Positions 42,840-52,681 are shown, counted from the first letter of the stretch. The stretch: 64,000 nt of DNA from Spirochaetales bacterium (GCA_016930085.1 JAFGHO010000117.1:1-64000), one strand, 5' to 3'. Made by a program: numbers and translations. Notes: generated by a model from the sequence alone, not told the origin.

Positions 42840-45800
42840 TTACCATCTGTTTTCCCGTTCGAGCAACCCGGCCAGGAATCGGGCGGTATGAGAGTCCTTT
42901 TTTTTCAACGCTACCTTTTCCGGCTGTCCCTGTGCCACAATCCTGCCGCCCCCTTCGCCGCCTTCGGGCCCGAGATCGATAATCCAGTCCGCTTCGGCAA
43001 TAACATCGAGGTTGTGCTCGATGATGACGACCGTATTGCCGCAGTCGGTGAGCCGGTGCAGCACCCCGACCAGTTTCGATACATCGGCCATATGCAGACC
43101 GATCGTCGGCTCGTCAAGGATATACAGGGTATGTTTTTCATTACGGAGTTTTTCCTTATTTCGGGGATCGGGATGCTTTTCCTGAGGCCCCGCTTTCACG
43201 AGTTCCGAAACGAGCTTGATCCGCTGCGCTTCTCCGCCGCTTAAGGAAGGACTTCGCTGCCCGAGAGAAAGATACCCCAGACCGACCTCGGAAATAAGCG
43301 AAAGGGCGTGCCGGATCGATTGGTGCGCGGAAAAGAAAGCGGCCGCCTCCCCGGCATCCATGGCAAGAACATCCGCAATACTTTTATCCCTGTACCGCAC
43401 TTCACGGGTCTCATGCGTAAACCTGGTTCCGTTACATGTTTCGCAGAGGACCTCGACGTCGGGGAGGAAACTCATCTCGATCTTCCGGACCCCCTGTCCC
43501 TTGCAGGATTCACACCTCCCCCCTTCGACATTGAACGAAAACCGTTCGGGCCCGTACCCCCTCACGCGGGAATCCGTCGTACCCGCGAAAAGACGCCGGA
43601 TATCGGCCCAGAACCCGACATATGTCGCGGGACACGAGCGCGGCGTTCTTCCGATCGGGGTCTGATCCACTTCGAGGACACGGCCGATTTTCTCCCATCC
43701 CGATATACTCCCGCATCCCGAAAGGACCGCTCTACCGGCCGGGAAACCGGATGCTGTTTCCCCGCTCTTCCCCTTTCCCCGCGGTCGCCTCATCTGCAAG
43801 AGGGAACTCAAATTTCTGTAGAGGATATCGCGGACGAGGGTGCTTTTTCCACTCCCGCTGACACCGGTCACGCAGACCAGTCTTCCAAGTGGTATCGCGA
43901 CGTCAAGGTTTTTGAGATTGTGAAGGTTCACATTGCCTATCCTCAACCATCCCCGGTCTTCCTCCGTCCCCACGCTTCGTTTTTTTCTTCCGGAATATCT
44001 TTTTTCCGGCGAACGAAGGTATTCTCCGGTCAGGGATTCCCTGCAGGAAAGCAATGCCTCGGGCGTTCCCTCGAAAACGAGTCTTCCCCCATTGATACCG
44101 CCGCCCGGGCCGAGGTCGATAATATGATCCGCATCACGTATCGTCTGATCGTCATGTTCGACGACCACGACCGTGTTCCCCTTCTCCCTGAGTCCCAGAA
44201 GGGTACGCATAAGATGCCGGTTGTCGCGCGCATGAAGGCCGATCGTGGGCTCGTCGAGGATATAACAGACCCCCCTGAGGTTCGATCCAAGCTGGGCCGC
44301 GAGTCGAATACGCTGTGCCTCGCCGCTGCTCAATGTCGGTGCCGGCCGGTCAAGGGAGAGATAAGGTAAACCGACCTCACGGAGAAAATCGAGCCTCACC
44401 GATATTTCCGCACAGATATCGCGGGTAATTTCGGCTTCCCGGCCCGAGAGGTCGAGACCTGAAAAGAATACGGCCGCGGCCTCGATAGAGAGCGCCGTTA
44501 TCGACGTGATAGTCCGTCCTTTGAACTTCACGTGCAGGGCTTCCTCCCTGAGCCTGCCGCCCCGGCACACTGAACAGGGGACCGTTTCCGTTTCGTTTCC
44601 GTATTCATGCATATTTTTCGAACGTGAAGCCCGCCTCCCGCTTTTTTTATCCGACGTCGATATTTTTATCCCGGTTCCGTCGCATGCCGGACAGGCACCG
44701 TGACCGGAATTAAACGAAAAAAGCCGGGGATCGGGTTCACGGAAACTACGGTCACAGCGGGGACAGACCCGTCTTGTCGAAAAAACAGCCTCCGCCTGCT
44801 TCTCCGCACCCTTTCCGGGCTTTCCGGTTTGAGCGATATAGATGACCCCTTTTCCGATCCCGAGCGCCTTTTCAATAAGCCCCATAAGCTCCCGCGCCCT
44901 TTTCCTCGTGACCGTCACCTCGGCGACGGGAAGATCGATCGTATGCTCCCTGAACCGGTCCAGACGCGGCCAGGGAGAGGTGGAAACCAGCGTTCCGTCG
45001 ACCCGGAGATATGGATATCCCTCAGAAGACGCCCACGCGGCAAGATCGGTATAGTATCCCTTGCGGGAGGCAACAAGCGGGGCATAGACGACAACCTCTT
45101 TTCCTTCGAAATCGTCCGTCACACGTTTTCTTACCCCGGAAATCGTTTGCGAGCCGACACGGACCCCGCAGTCCGGGCAATATTGCGTACCACCCCTGGC
45201 AAAAAGCAGGCGGAGAAAATGGTATACTTCCGTCATGGTAGCCACGGTGCTTTTCCCGCCCCCCCTGCTTGTCCGTTGTTCGATAGCGACCGCGGGCGGA
45301 ATACCGGAGACAAGATCGACATCGGGGCGTTTCGCAGGCCGGACATACTGCCGTATATAGGCATTCAGCGATTCGCAATACCGCCTTTGGCCTTCCGAAA
45401 AAAGGATATCGAACGCGAGGGTGCTTTTACCGCTTCCGCTCACCCCCGTTATTACCGTCAGCCTGTCATGCGGAATTGAAACATCGATATTCCTGAGGTT
45501 GTTCTCCCGTGCGTGCCGGATATGTATCTTCTTTCCGTTCCCGCCGGCAGGTCCTGCCTTTTCCGTTTTCCCGCATAACGATGCGTCGCTGAAAGCGGGC
45601 TTGCCTCCGTCCCGGCCTGCGAACACCGTCCGGAGGGCTTTCCCCGTGTAGCTTCGCTTGCACCCGGCAACCGTATGAGGGTGTCCCGTACACACCACCT
45701 CGCCGCCGTCTTCTCCCCCCTCCGGTCCGAGATCGATAATCCAGTCGGCGGAACCGATTACCTGAAGATTGTGTTCGATCACCACCACCGAATTGCCCGC

Positions 45801-48440
45801 TTCACAAAGGAAACGGAGTGAAGCGAGAAGCTTCTCGATATCCTCGCCGTGGAGACCCGTGGTCGGTTCGTCGAGAAGAAAAAGAAGATGTTTCGCCGTT
45901 TTCTTCCTTCCGGCCGTCCGGGCAAGATACCCGGCGATTTTGAGCCGCTGGGCTTCACCCCCGCTCAATGTGGGGACACTCTGTCCGAGAGCAAGATAAC
46001 CGAGTCCCACATCACGGAGTGGTTTGAGTGCGCGAAGCACGTCTTCGTTTTCACCGAAGACCTCATATGCTTCGTCCACCGTCAACTCGAGTACATCGGC
46101 GATCGACATGTTCATATCGCCGCGCGATGGCTCCTTGAGTTTTACTTCGAGGATTTCCCTGCGGTACCGGCGTCCGTCGCATTCGATACAACGAAGGTAT
46201 ACATCGCTTAAAAACTGCATCTCGATATGCTCGAAACCCGATCCCCTGCACGCCGGGCATTGACCCGCTTTCGAGTTGAAACTGAAGGCCCCCGGGCCGT
46301 AGCCCTCGCGGCGCGCGTGGTCGGTCGCGCTGAAGATCTTTCGGATGGCATCGAGGGCGCCGACATAACTCGCGGGATTCGACCGTGTCGTCTTTCCTAT
46401 CGGGGATTGATCGACCATGACGACATCGTCGATCAGCCGGTGGCCCCTGATCTCGCGGTGCTCCCCCGGCCGGTCTGCGGGGTGCGCTTTGATCCTGCAG
46501 AGTGCATTATAGCAGACATCCTGTATCAGGGTCGATTTTCCCGATCCGCTGACACCGGTGACACACACGAAACGGTTCAAAGGTATGAGGACATCGATGT
46601 CTTTCAGGTTATGGGCGCAGGCCCCGATGATCTCGATACAGGGGCCTTCGGCCGGGCTGTCATTACCACCTGAGGAAATCGGACGTTGTCCTGATTTCCT
46701 CAGGTACGCGCCCGTTTTGGATACCGGTGATTGTAAAAGTCCCGCGACATCACCGCAATACACGATCCCGCCCCCCCGTTCTCCCGGTCCCGGCCCCATG
46801 TCGACCACAACATCGGCACACCTGATCACCTCCGGATCGTGTTCGACGACAATCAGTGTATTCCCCGCGTCGCGCAGCCGGTGGAGAACGGAAACAAGCC
46901 GGCCGATATCGCGCGAATGCAGCCCGATACTCGGCTCATCAAGGATAAAAAGGGTGTTGACAAGCGAGGTGCCGAGTGCGGTTGTGAGATTGATGCGCTG
47001 TACTTCCCCGCCGCTCAAGGTTCTGGACTGCCGGTCGAGTGAAAGATAGCCGAGGCCGACATCGACAAGATATCCGAGGCGGCAGAGTATTTCATCGAGA
47101 AGCATCCCGTACGCCTCCCCAGACGGACGATTTTCGGGATCGCCCGCTTCTTTCAAACCAAGAAAGAAGGCCCGGCATTTATCGATAGGAAGAAGCATCA
47201 CCTCATGAATCGATTTTCCTTTTCCCGGCCCGCCGCCGAGCCGCCACAACAGCGACTCCATTTTGAGCCGCGTCCCCCCGCAGCCGGGGCATTTCCTGTA
47301 CATCCGGTATTTGGAAAGCAGAACGCGTATGTGCATCTTGTAGCTTTTCGATTCGAGCCACCGGAAAAAGCGCCGCACACCGTACCATACACCATCGTCG
47401 AATTCCCCCTCGCCCTCGAACACCCACTGCCTTTGCCGCATGGTGAGATCGCGCCACGGGACAGAAAGGGGTATCTTTCGTTTCTTCGCAAAGTGTTCGA
47501 GTTCGGTCTGGCATACGCCGTAGGTTTTGGTCTGCCACGGTTTGACGGCGCCCCCTTTCAGGGTTTTCGACGGATCGGGCACCACCAGTGACTCGTCGAT
47601 ATCGATGATTCGCCCGAATCCGTGGCACGCCGTGCACGCCCCGATCGGTGAATTGAACGAAAACGCCCCCGGCACCGGGTCCTCAAAATGGATTTTGCAA
47701 TCCGGGCAATGAAGATCAGCCGAATAGTTATGCGTCGAAAGCACCCGGCGCTCCGAATCGAACAGACGAATCGTAACAAGTCCCCTGCCGTTTCTGAGTG
47801 CCGCCGTGAGGTCGTCGACAATCCTCGACCGGACGCCGTCCGAGAGGACAAGGCGGTCCTGGATTACTTCGAGTACTTCGTCCTTTTTACCGAAGAATCG
47901 TTCGTACCCCTGGGTAAGGAGGGCGGCTTTCACTTCCTCTTCCGTGAAGTTATGCGGTATGGGAACGGGAAAGGTGACGGCAATCAGTCTTTTTTTTTCT
48001 TTTGACAGGAAAGACAGAATATCATCCGCTATGCTTTCGGGCGTATCGCGCCGCACCCGGCGCCCGCACCCCCCGCAGTAAAGCTGCGCCGCGCGGGCAA
48101 AGAGAAGCTTGATATAATCATTGAGTTCCGACATGGTACCGACCGTCGACCGTGATGTCCTCACGGGATTGACCTGGTCGATCGCGATCGCGGGCGGAAT
48201 CCCCTCTATCCTGTCCACCCTGGGTTTGTCCATCCGGTCGAGAAATTGCCGTGTGTAGGGGGAAAAGGTCTCGACATAACGCCGCTGCCCCTCCGCGTAG
48301 AGGGTATCGAAGGCCAGGGATGATTTCCCCGAACCGCTTACACCCGTGATAACGATTAGCCTGTTGAGCGGCAACCGTAAATCGATTCCCTTGAGATTAT
48401 TCTGGCGGGCGTTTTTAACGATTATCGATGTTTCCGGCAT
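42840..48440 (-). CDS. uvrA: double-length excinuclease ABC subunit A (tandem UvrA)
   Basis: A 1866-residue protein made of two complete UvrA units in one chain; ordinary UvrA is about 940. Four ATP-binding sites are visible: GVSGSGKS at about 33, 632, 998 and 1527. Signature sequences are LSGGEVQR, LSGGEAQR, LSSGEAQR and LSGGEAQR, so only the third departs from LSGGE. Each unit has CxxC zinc-binding modules. UvrA finds bulky DNA lesions as a dimer and loads UvrB; the tandem form would be a covalent dimer. Comparable fusions are known in Chlamydiae. The start at 48440 has GGGGA upstream; an in-frame GTG lies at 48452. Confidence 0.95.
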   Translation of the reverse strand: MPETSIIVKNARQNNLKGIDLRLPLNRLIVITGVSGSGKSSLAFDTLYAEGQRRYVETFSPYTRQFLDRMDKPRVDRIEGIPPAIAIDQVNPVRTSRSTVGTMSELNDYIKLLFARAAQLYCGGCGRRVRRDTPESIADDILSFLSKEKKRLIAVTFPVPIPHNFTEEEVKAALLTQGYERFFGKKDEVLEVIQDRLVLSDGVRSRIVDDLTAALRNGRGLVTIRLFDSERRVLSTHNYSADLHCPDCKIHFEDPVPGAFSFNSPIGACTACHGFGRIIDIDESLVVPDPSKTLKGGAVKPWQTKTYGVCQTELEHFAKKRKIPLSVPWRDLTMRQRQWVFEGEGEFDDGVWYGVRRFFRWLESKSYKMHIRVLLSKYRMYRKCPGCGGTRLKMESLLWRLGGGPGKGKSIHEVMLLPIDKCRAFFLGLKEAGDPENRPSGEAYGMLLDEILCRLGYLVDVGLGYLSLDRQSRTLSGGEVQRINLTTALGTSLVNTLFILDEPSIGLHSRDIGRLVSVLHRLRDAGNTLIVVEHDPEVIRCADVVVDMGPGPGERGGGIVYCGDVAGLLQSPVSKTGAYLRKSGQRPISSGGNDSPAEGPCIEIIGACAHNLKDIDVLIPLNRFVCVTGVSGSGKSTLIQDVCYNALCRIKAHPADRPGEHREIRGHRLIDDVVMVDQSPIGKTTRSNPASYVGALDAIRKIFSATDHARREGYGPGAFSFNSKAGQCPACRGSGFEHIEMQFLSDVYLRCIECDGRRYRREILEVKLKEPSRGDMNMSIADVLELTVDEAYEVFGENEDVLRALKPLRDVGLGYLALGQSVPTLSGGEAQRLKIAGYLARTAGRKKTAKHLLFLLDEPTTGLHGEDIEKLLASLRFLCEAGNSVVVIEHNLQVIGSADWIIDLGPEGGEDGGEVVCTGHPHTVAGCKRSYTGKALRTVFAGRDGGKPAFSDASLCGKTEKAGPAGGNGKKIHIRHARENNLRNIDVSIPHDRLTVITGVSGSGKSTLAFDILFSEGQRRYCESLNAYIRQYVRPAKRPDVDLVSGIPPAVAIEQRTSRGGGKSTVATMTEVYHFLRLLFARGGTQYCPDCGVRVGSQTISGVRKRVTDDFEGKEVVVYAPLVASRKGYYTDLAAWASSEGYPYLRVDGTLVSTSPWPRLDRFREHTIDLPVAEVTVTRKRARELMGLIEKALGIGKGVIYIAQTGKPGKGAEKQAEAVFSTRRVCPRCDRSFREPDPRLFSFNSGHGACPACDGTGIKISTSDKKSGRRASRSKNMHEYGNETETVPCSVCRGGRLREEALHVKFKGRTITSITALSIEAAAVFFSGLDLSGREAEITRDICAEISVRLDFLREVGLPYLSLDRPAPTLSSGEAQRIRLAAQLGSNLRGVCYILDEPTIGLHARDNRHLMRTLLGLREKGNTVVVVEHDDQTIRDADHIIDLGPGGGINGGRLVFEGTPEALLSCRESLTGEYLRSPEKRYSGRKKRSVGTEEDRGWLRIGNVNLHNLKNLDVAIPLGRLVCVTGVSGSGKSTLVRDILYRNLSSLLQMRRPRGKGKSGETASGFPAGRAVLSGCGSISGWEKIGRVLEVDQTPIGRTPRSCPATYVGFWADIRRLFAGTTDSRVRGYGPERFSFNVEGGRCESCKGQGVRKIEMSFLPDVEVLCETCNGTRFTHETREVRYRDKSIADVLAMDAGEAAAFFSAHQSIRHALSLISEVGLGYLSLGQRSPSLSGGEAQRIKLVSELVKAGPQEKHPDPRNKEKLRNEKHTLYILDEPTIGLHMADVSKLVGVLHRLTDCGNTVVIIEHNLDVIAEADWIIDLGPEGGEGGGRIVAQGQPEKVALKKKDSHTARFLAGLLERENRW

Positions 48441-48469
48441 TGAAATCCCCACGGAACGGAAAATCCCGG

Positions 48470-49738
48470 CTATTCTTCATCCCCGAAGTGATTGCCGGAA
48501 AAACGGCATTCTTTGATGGAGAGCAGTTCCCTGTGATCGGCAAAACGGGAGGAGGTATTGCCGTTGAAATCACAGCCGTTGACGTCGACGATTTCACATT
48601 CAGGACCGATACCGAACATCGTTTGTCCGTTATTGCCTGAAAAATCACACGACTGAAAGAGAATTTTCCCGCTGCCCCCCGTGATACCGATGAGGGTATA
48701 GTCTCCGGTATCCCTGAAGTGCGAGTTTTCAAACCTTAAACCGGCTGAATCGGAGATATATATAAGGCCGTAGGTGCATTCTTTTATTGTCGAAAAATCG
48801 AACAGCATATTGTCAACATGATCCAGTTCGAGGCCGATGGTACCGCTTCCATATAACGTGCACCGGTCGATGGAGACGGTATCACAGACCGAAAACCTCA
48901 AGACCCCGCCGGCGCAATATCCCGGTTTGGTGTGGCCGAACGTGATGTTCTCCAGACCGATATTCGAGCATGTCTTCCACTCCATCACCCACCCGTATGC
49001 CGGATCGATGACCACGCTGACATTTCCTTCCCCGATCAGCGTGAGGTTCGAAATTGAACGGATCACCGGATAAAGTCCGTCGAAATTATCTTCCCACTTG
49101 ATATGCCGGTTCTGAAACCGGTACCCCCCGCTGAGATTATACTCTCCCTCTTTTATTCTGATAACGACGTCCGGTCCGATCGCCTTCAACAGGGCTTCCG
49201 TGGTGGCAACGGTGACGAACCTGCCCTCTCCGGCTGCGGTATCCGGTTTCTCTCCCTCCCCGACCCCGAGAAAAACGGAAATAAACAGACCGCTGTCTTC
49301 GATGAGTGAATTGACATCGATATATACCTGTGAGGCCGTACCGAGCGTTTCCCCTGTTTCGACATCGATGAGTTTGATCGTGATCATAAACCTGTCGCCG
49401 ACCGTCCCGAAACTGCCGACGATAATATAGCTTGCGGAAAGCATCCTTCCAAGCCTCAGCTGGCAGCCGGTATCGACGCAATCGGAAACGGACCATTCTA
49501 TTTCCTTTAACAGGGCTTCCCGTTCCATCCTGTCGATGACCCGGTATTTTCCGGATTCGACAATATGGGAGGTGATATGATCGACGACGAGACGGGCTTC
49601 CTCTTTAGAGATGCCATGTGTCTCGAAATCCAAAACGGTGAGAACCGGTTTGGGATCCTGTGAATACACAGGTGCCGCGATAAATAATATGCAAAAAACG
49701 GGAAAAACAATAATCCGGGATACCGCTGGATTTTTCAT
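48470..49738 (-). CDS. exported protein with CsgG-like and beta-helix regions
   Basis: A 422-residue exported protein with a signal peptide (1-26, ending VYSQD). Residues 28-165 resemble the CsgG/LpoB/TolB-N fold: VLTVLDFETHGISKEEARLV, VIDRMEREALLKE, ASYIIVGSFG and a GETLGTAS-type strand. Residues 175-422 contain right-handed beta-helix turns (IGLENITF, VSIDRCTLYGSGTIGLELD). This pairing is unusual. It may be an envelope sensor or glycan-binding protein. It lies 29 nt before uvrA on the same strand, so read-through into uvrA is possible. The start at 49738 gives a normal signal peptide; the frame is open to 49783. Confidence 0.75.
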   Translation of the reverse strand: MKNPAVSRIIVFPVFCILFIAAPVYSQDPKPVLTVLDFETHGISKEEARLVVDHITSHIVESGKYRVIDRMEREALLKEIEWSVSDCVDTGCQLRLGRMLSASYIIVGSFGTVGDRFMITIKLIDVETGETLGTASQVYIDVNSLIEDSGLFISVFLGVGEGEKPDTAAGEGRFVTVATTEALLKAIGPDVVIRIKEGEYNLSGGYRFQNRHIKWEDNFDGLYPVIRSISNLTLIGEGNVSVVIDPAYGWVMEWKTCSNIGLENITFGHTKPGYCAGGVLRFSVCDTVSIDRCTLYGSGTIGLELDHVDNMLFDFSTIKECTYGLIYISDSAGLRFENSHFRDTGDYTLIGITGGSGKILFQSCDFSGNNGQTMFGIGPECEIVDVNGCDFNGNTSSRFADHRELLSIKECRFSGNHFGDEE

Positions 49739-49906
49739 ATGCCGCAACAACTCGATGTAACCCTTTTTTCGTAAAAAAGTCAAGCCATCCGGCCGGGTCG
49801 CGGATCCCGTATGCGGGAGGGAAAGACAGACAGGAGTCTGTTTACCCGAATCGGTTCATATTGTATATTTATCCATGACTGCATTATGAGCCGAAAACCT
49901 GAAACC

Positions 49907-49935
49907 TTCAGCCGTTTATTGGCGTATAGTATAAT
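49907..49935 (+). promoter_or_regulatory. possible promoter of the ECF sigma operon
   Basis: A perfect TATAAT (49930-49935) lies 17 nt after TTCAGC (49907-49912), a poor -35 box. The leader would be about 40 nt. The -10 box is good and the rest weak; an ECF operon often has its own sigma-specific promoter, which cannot be recognised here. Confidence 0.3.
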
Positions 49936-49981
49936 GGGAAGGTCTTTGGTCAATGTAGTGAGATAATATGGATTGACAATT

Positions 49982-50575
49982 GTGAATGAAAAAAAAATTG
50001 CGGGGTCTACGGAGGCGGATACCCTTCAAGCGATCCATGAAACACTCAATGGAAACACGGCGGCATTCTCCTACATCGTCGAATCCTACACGCCCCTTGT
50101 TTATTCACTCTCTTATTCGATACTCGGAAAACATCATGAGGCCGAAGAAGCGGTACAGGAGATATTTCTCAAGATCTATACAGGACTGTCCCGGTTCAAT
50201 ATTTCACGGAGGTTTCTTCCCTGGATGTACACGATCGCCCTCAACTACCTTCGTTCCCGCTTGAGAAAAATAAAGAAAAGATTATCCGTCCTCTCGATTG
50301 ACGAAATCGGGTATAATAACAGGCAGATATCCCCGGGTAAAGATCCCCTTGACAGGTTCGCGGAAAAAGAAGAGGAAATCCTTGCAAAAAAAGCGGTAAC
50401 ACAATTGCGGAAGAAATACAGGGAAGTTTTTATCCTCAGACAAATCGAAGGTCTCTCAGTGAGTGAGGTTTCCTCGATCCTGGCAATACCCGAAGGGACG
50501 GTAAAAACATATCTCCACAGGGCGAAAAAGGATCTTGTTGCCATCCTCATGAAGATGGATATTATGAAACCATAA
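49982..50575 (+). CDS. ECF-family RNA polymerase sigma factor
   Basis: An about 197-residue sigma factor. Region 2 lies at about 28-105 (YSLSYSILGKHHEAEEAVQE, then FLPWMYTIALNYLRSRLRK) and region 4 at about 130-185 (YREVFILRQIEGLSVSEV, then EGTVKTYLHRAKKDL), with no region 1.1 or 3. It should direct RNA polymerase to a small regulon under control of the anti-sigma gene 39 nt downstream. The start codon is uncertain: the GTG at 49982 or the TTG at 49973; neither has a good ribosome-binding site. Confidence 0.93.
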   Translation: MNEKKIAGSTEADTLQAIHETLNGNTAAFSYIVESYTPLVYSLSYSILGKHHEAEEAVQEIFLKIYTGLSRFNISRRFLPWMYTIALNYLRSRLRKIKKRLSVLSIDEIGYNNRQISPGKDPLDRFAEKEEEILAKKAVTQLRKKYREVFILRQIEGLSVSEVSSILAIPEGTVKTYLHRAKKDLVAILMKMDIMKP

Positions 50576-50614
50576 TGAGAAAACGGTGTATATTATAATA
50601 TAAGGAGATTACTG

Positions 50615-51220
50615 ATGAATTGCAGTGAGTGGCGTGCCGAGTTTCAGCGATGGACGGAAACGGTAATAACCGGCGAACAAAACGATATGGTTCTGCCGGA
50701 AAAAATCGCCGAGCATACCTCGGAATGCGCAGAGTGTTCCGCGCGGTTAAAAAGTTTTCTCGTCCTGATGAAGGGAACGCCGCTCAAGCGGCGGCCGGAT
50801 CCGGGACTTTCGGGGCGGGTTTTTTCAGTTATCGAAGAAAGCGGACGAATCAAACGGCATAACCCGCTCAGGTGGCTCGCCGTTCCCCTCGCGGCATCGA
50901 TCATCGCGGCCCTTGCCGTCTTTTTGACGTTTACCTTGAGGGGTACGGAAGGACAGATGGTCACCATCCACCTCTCACTCGAAGCGCCATACGCCAGAAG
51001 CGTTTCCGTTGTCGGGGACTGGAATGCCTGGGACCCGCGCGCGAATATCCTTCATGACCCCGAAGGCGACGGGACATGGGAGATAAAGCTGAAACTGTCC
51101 TCAAGCAGGGATTACCGCTATCAATTCCTGATTGACGGGACATACTGGATTCCCGACCCGGACGCGTCCCTTCATGTCGATGACGGCTTTGGCGGGATAA
51201 ATTCGGTTCTTGAGATTTGA
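50615..51220 (+). CDS. anti-sigma factor with an extracytoplasmic glycogen-binding-like (CBM48) domain
   Basis: A 201-residue single-pass membrane protein. The N-terminal zinc anti-sigma motif is C3 with H34xxxC38xxC41. A membrane helix lies at 89-108. The extracytoplasmic part (about 112-200) resembles AMPK/isoamylase-type CBM48 domains: VTIHLSLEAPYARSVSVVG, DWNAWDP, GTWEIKL, and YRYQFLIDGTYWIPDP with the usual tail. By family precedent it binds the ECF sigma factor and releases it on an envelope signal. A carbohydrate-like ligand is inferred from the domain. AAGGAG precedes the ATG. A hairpin overlaps its stop codon. Confidence 0.88.
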   Translation: MNCSEWRAEFQRWTETVITGEQNDMVLPEKIAEHTSECAECSARLKSFLVLMKGTPLKRRPDPGLSGRVFSVIEESGRIKRHNPLRWLAVPLAASIIAALAVFLTFTLRGTEGQMVTIHLSLEAPYARSVSVVGDWNAWDPRANILHDPEGDGTWEIKLKLSSSRDYRYQFLIDGTYWIPDPDASLHVDDGFGGINSVLEI

Positions 51221-51250
51221 TCCGCGTATATTGAAAGAATATACGCGGAT
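51220..51250 (+). other. 13-bp perfect hairpin overlapping the anti-sigma stop codon
   Basis: ATCCGCGTATATT (51220-51232) pairs perfectly with AATATACGCGGAT (51238-51250) around GAAAG. The last base of the stop codon is in the stem. Only a weak T-run (TGTTAT) follows, so it may be an attenuator or a processing/stability element between the anti-sigma gene and the next gene. Confidence 0.5.
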
Positions 51251-51276
51251 TGTTATAGTAAGGGGGCATGCAAAAT

Positions 51277-51849
51277 ATGAAAACGTATCGTGTTATTTTG
51301 ATTGTTTTCGTTATTATCGGCCTGCCGACTTTTCTTTTCGCCGGGGAACAGGATTTTCTGATTCTAATAGAGAAAGAACTCCTCAATAACGGATGGACGC
51401 CTTCTGAAGCCGAAGCGTTCACCCTGAATGCCCGGCAGTATGGGTGGGAAGAAGCGGACAGGGATTTCTGCGAGATGATCGCGCACTCGCTGGTATTGTG
51501 CAGGGAAAACGGCGGAAAACTCACTGCACATGAAGAAGCGGCTTTAGCCTTTCATCTGGCCGTTACGGCAAAAGAGATGAAACAATACGGTTTCAGGGAG
51601 CAGCAGATTATTCGTATATCTTTCAACACGAGCAGGGATGTCGTCTCGGAGGTTCGGAATGCAGGAGAACATATGGATGAGGAAGTACTTGAAGCGGTTA
51701 TTCGCGAACAAATAAGAAAACAACTGTGCAAGGAAGGTGTCGACGGAAAAATGAAGGGCCTGATGAAAAAATTGCGGGAAGGTGAAGATAAAAAACAGAT
51801 GCACCGGCATAGGGGAACAGATACCGGAAGGCCTGATTTCATACAGTAA
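51277..51849 (+). CDS. small exported protein of unknown function in the ECF operon
   Basis: A 190-residue protein with a signal peptide (1-about 23, ending in LFAGEQ) and a helical, charged body with regular 20-25 residue spacing (LLNNGWTPSEAEAFTL, KLTAHEEAALAFHLA, KEMKQYGFREQQIIRI). No family is recognised. The C-terminus is basic and low in complexity. The start at 51277 gives a 10-nt gap from AAGGGGG; the ATG at 51268 would be too close. It likely belongs to the ECF transcript and may be part of the regulated output. Confidence 0.75.
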   Translation: MKTYRVILIVFVIIGLPTFLFAGEQDFLILIEKELLNNGWTPSEAEAFTLNARQYGWEEADRDFCEMIAHSLVLCRENGGKLTAHEEAALAFHLAVTAKEMKQYGFREQQIIRISFNTSRDVVSEVRNAGEHMDEEVLEAVIREQIRKQLCKEGVDGKMKGLMKKLREGEDKKQMHRHRGTDTGRPDFIQ

Positions 51850-51961
51850 ATGCAGACTTGGTAACCGGTCAATAGTATGACGGCTTGAAGAGGATTATCG
51901 TGACAGGTATCATGACAAGACGTCTTGATGAGTGAATAGTAACAACGCAGGAACAGGGAAT

Positions 51962-52681
51962 ATGCAGAGCCGGGGAAAAAACCGAATGCCTCATAAAAAA
52001 GGGAGACAAATTTTCTCCGTACCTTTCTTTATAGTGTTGTCGTATGCCGTGTCTTTCCTATCCCTCTCATCTTTTTGTTACGCGGAAACCCTCTCTTCCC
52101 TGCTTGAAAATGGTCCCTACACGGAAGAACAGTCGGCCGTGATCCTGGAAATATTCGGGAAGGCCGGTGAAGAAGGAATCCCCGAAGCCCTTATTCTTCC
52201 GCGGTTCGAAGAGGGAATCGCAAAAAAAGTCCCGTTCGAACGGCTTAAAGGTGTTCTCGAGCAGGAGATCCTCTATCTCAAAACATCAAAAAAAATCCTA
52301 TTGGAAGCGATCGATGGCATCAAGCCGGAGGAACACCCTGAGTTATGGTCCCGTGCGGCGATTCTCCTGGCAACGGGAATTTCAGAAAACGAAATACGAA
52401 TCCTCGCAAAAGCCTCCGTTTCACGCCTGCATGCGTTCAGAAACGCGACGACACTCTATGTTTCACTGCTCAAGTGGGAGCTTGAAAAAGAAACCTCCCT
52501 CAAACTCGTCGCCGCACTGCTCGGTTCCTCCATACCCGAACAAGAGTTTGACAGCATTCTCAATATACTTATCATAGGAAGAAGACGCTATATTCAACCC
52601 GAGGAACTTGCGGACAGAATCATAAAGGAACTGTCCGCCGGTACGACAATAGAGACGATAAAAGAAAAGGTACTATTTTGA
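51962..52681 (+). CDS. exported helical protein of unknown function in the ECF operon
   Basis: About 239 residues. A signal peptide ends in FCYAET. The mature part is helical with repeats of a similar kind to the preceding gene (TEEQSAVILEIFGKAGEEGI, KPEEHPELWSRAAILLATG, PEELADRIIKEL). No known domain is recognised. Two starts are possible: the ATG at 51962, or the ATG at 51986, which has GGGGA upstream and gives a cleaner signal peptide. The stop overlaps the preferred region of the next gene by a few bases, consistent with co-transcription. Confidence 0.75.
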   Translation: MQSRGKNRMPHKKGRQIFSVPFFIVLSYAVSFLSLSSFCYAETLSSLLENGPYTEEQSAVILEIFGKAGEEGIPEALILPRFEEGIAKKVPFERLKGVLEQEILYLKTSKKILLEAIDGIKPEEHPELWSRAAILLATGISENEIRILAKASVSRLHAFRNATTLYVSLLKWELEKETSLKLVAALLGSSIPEQEFDSILNILIIGRRRYIQPEELADRIIKELSAGTTIETIKEKVLF

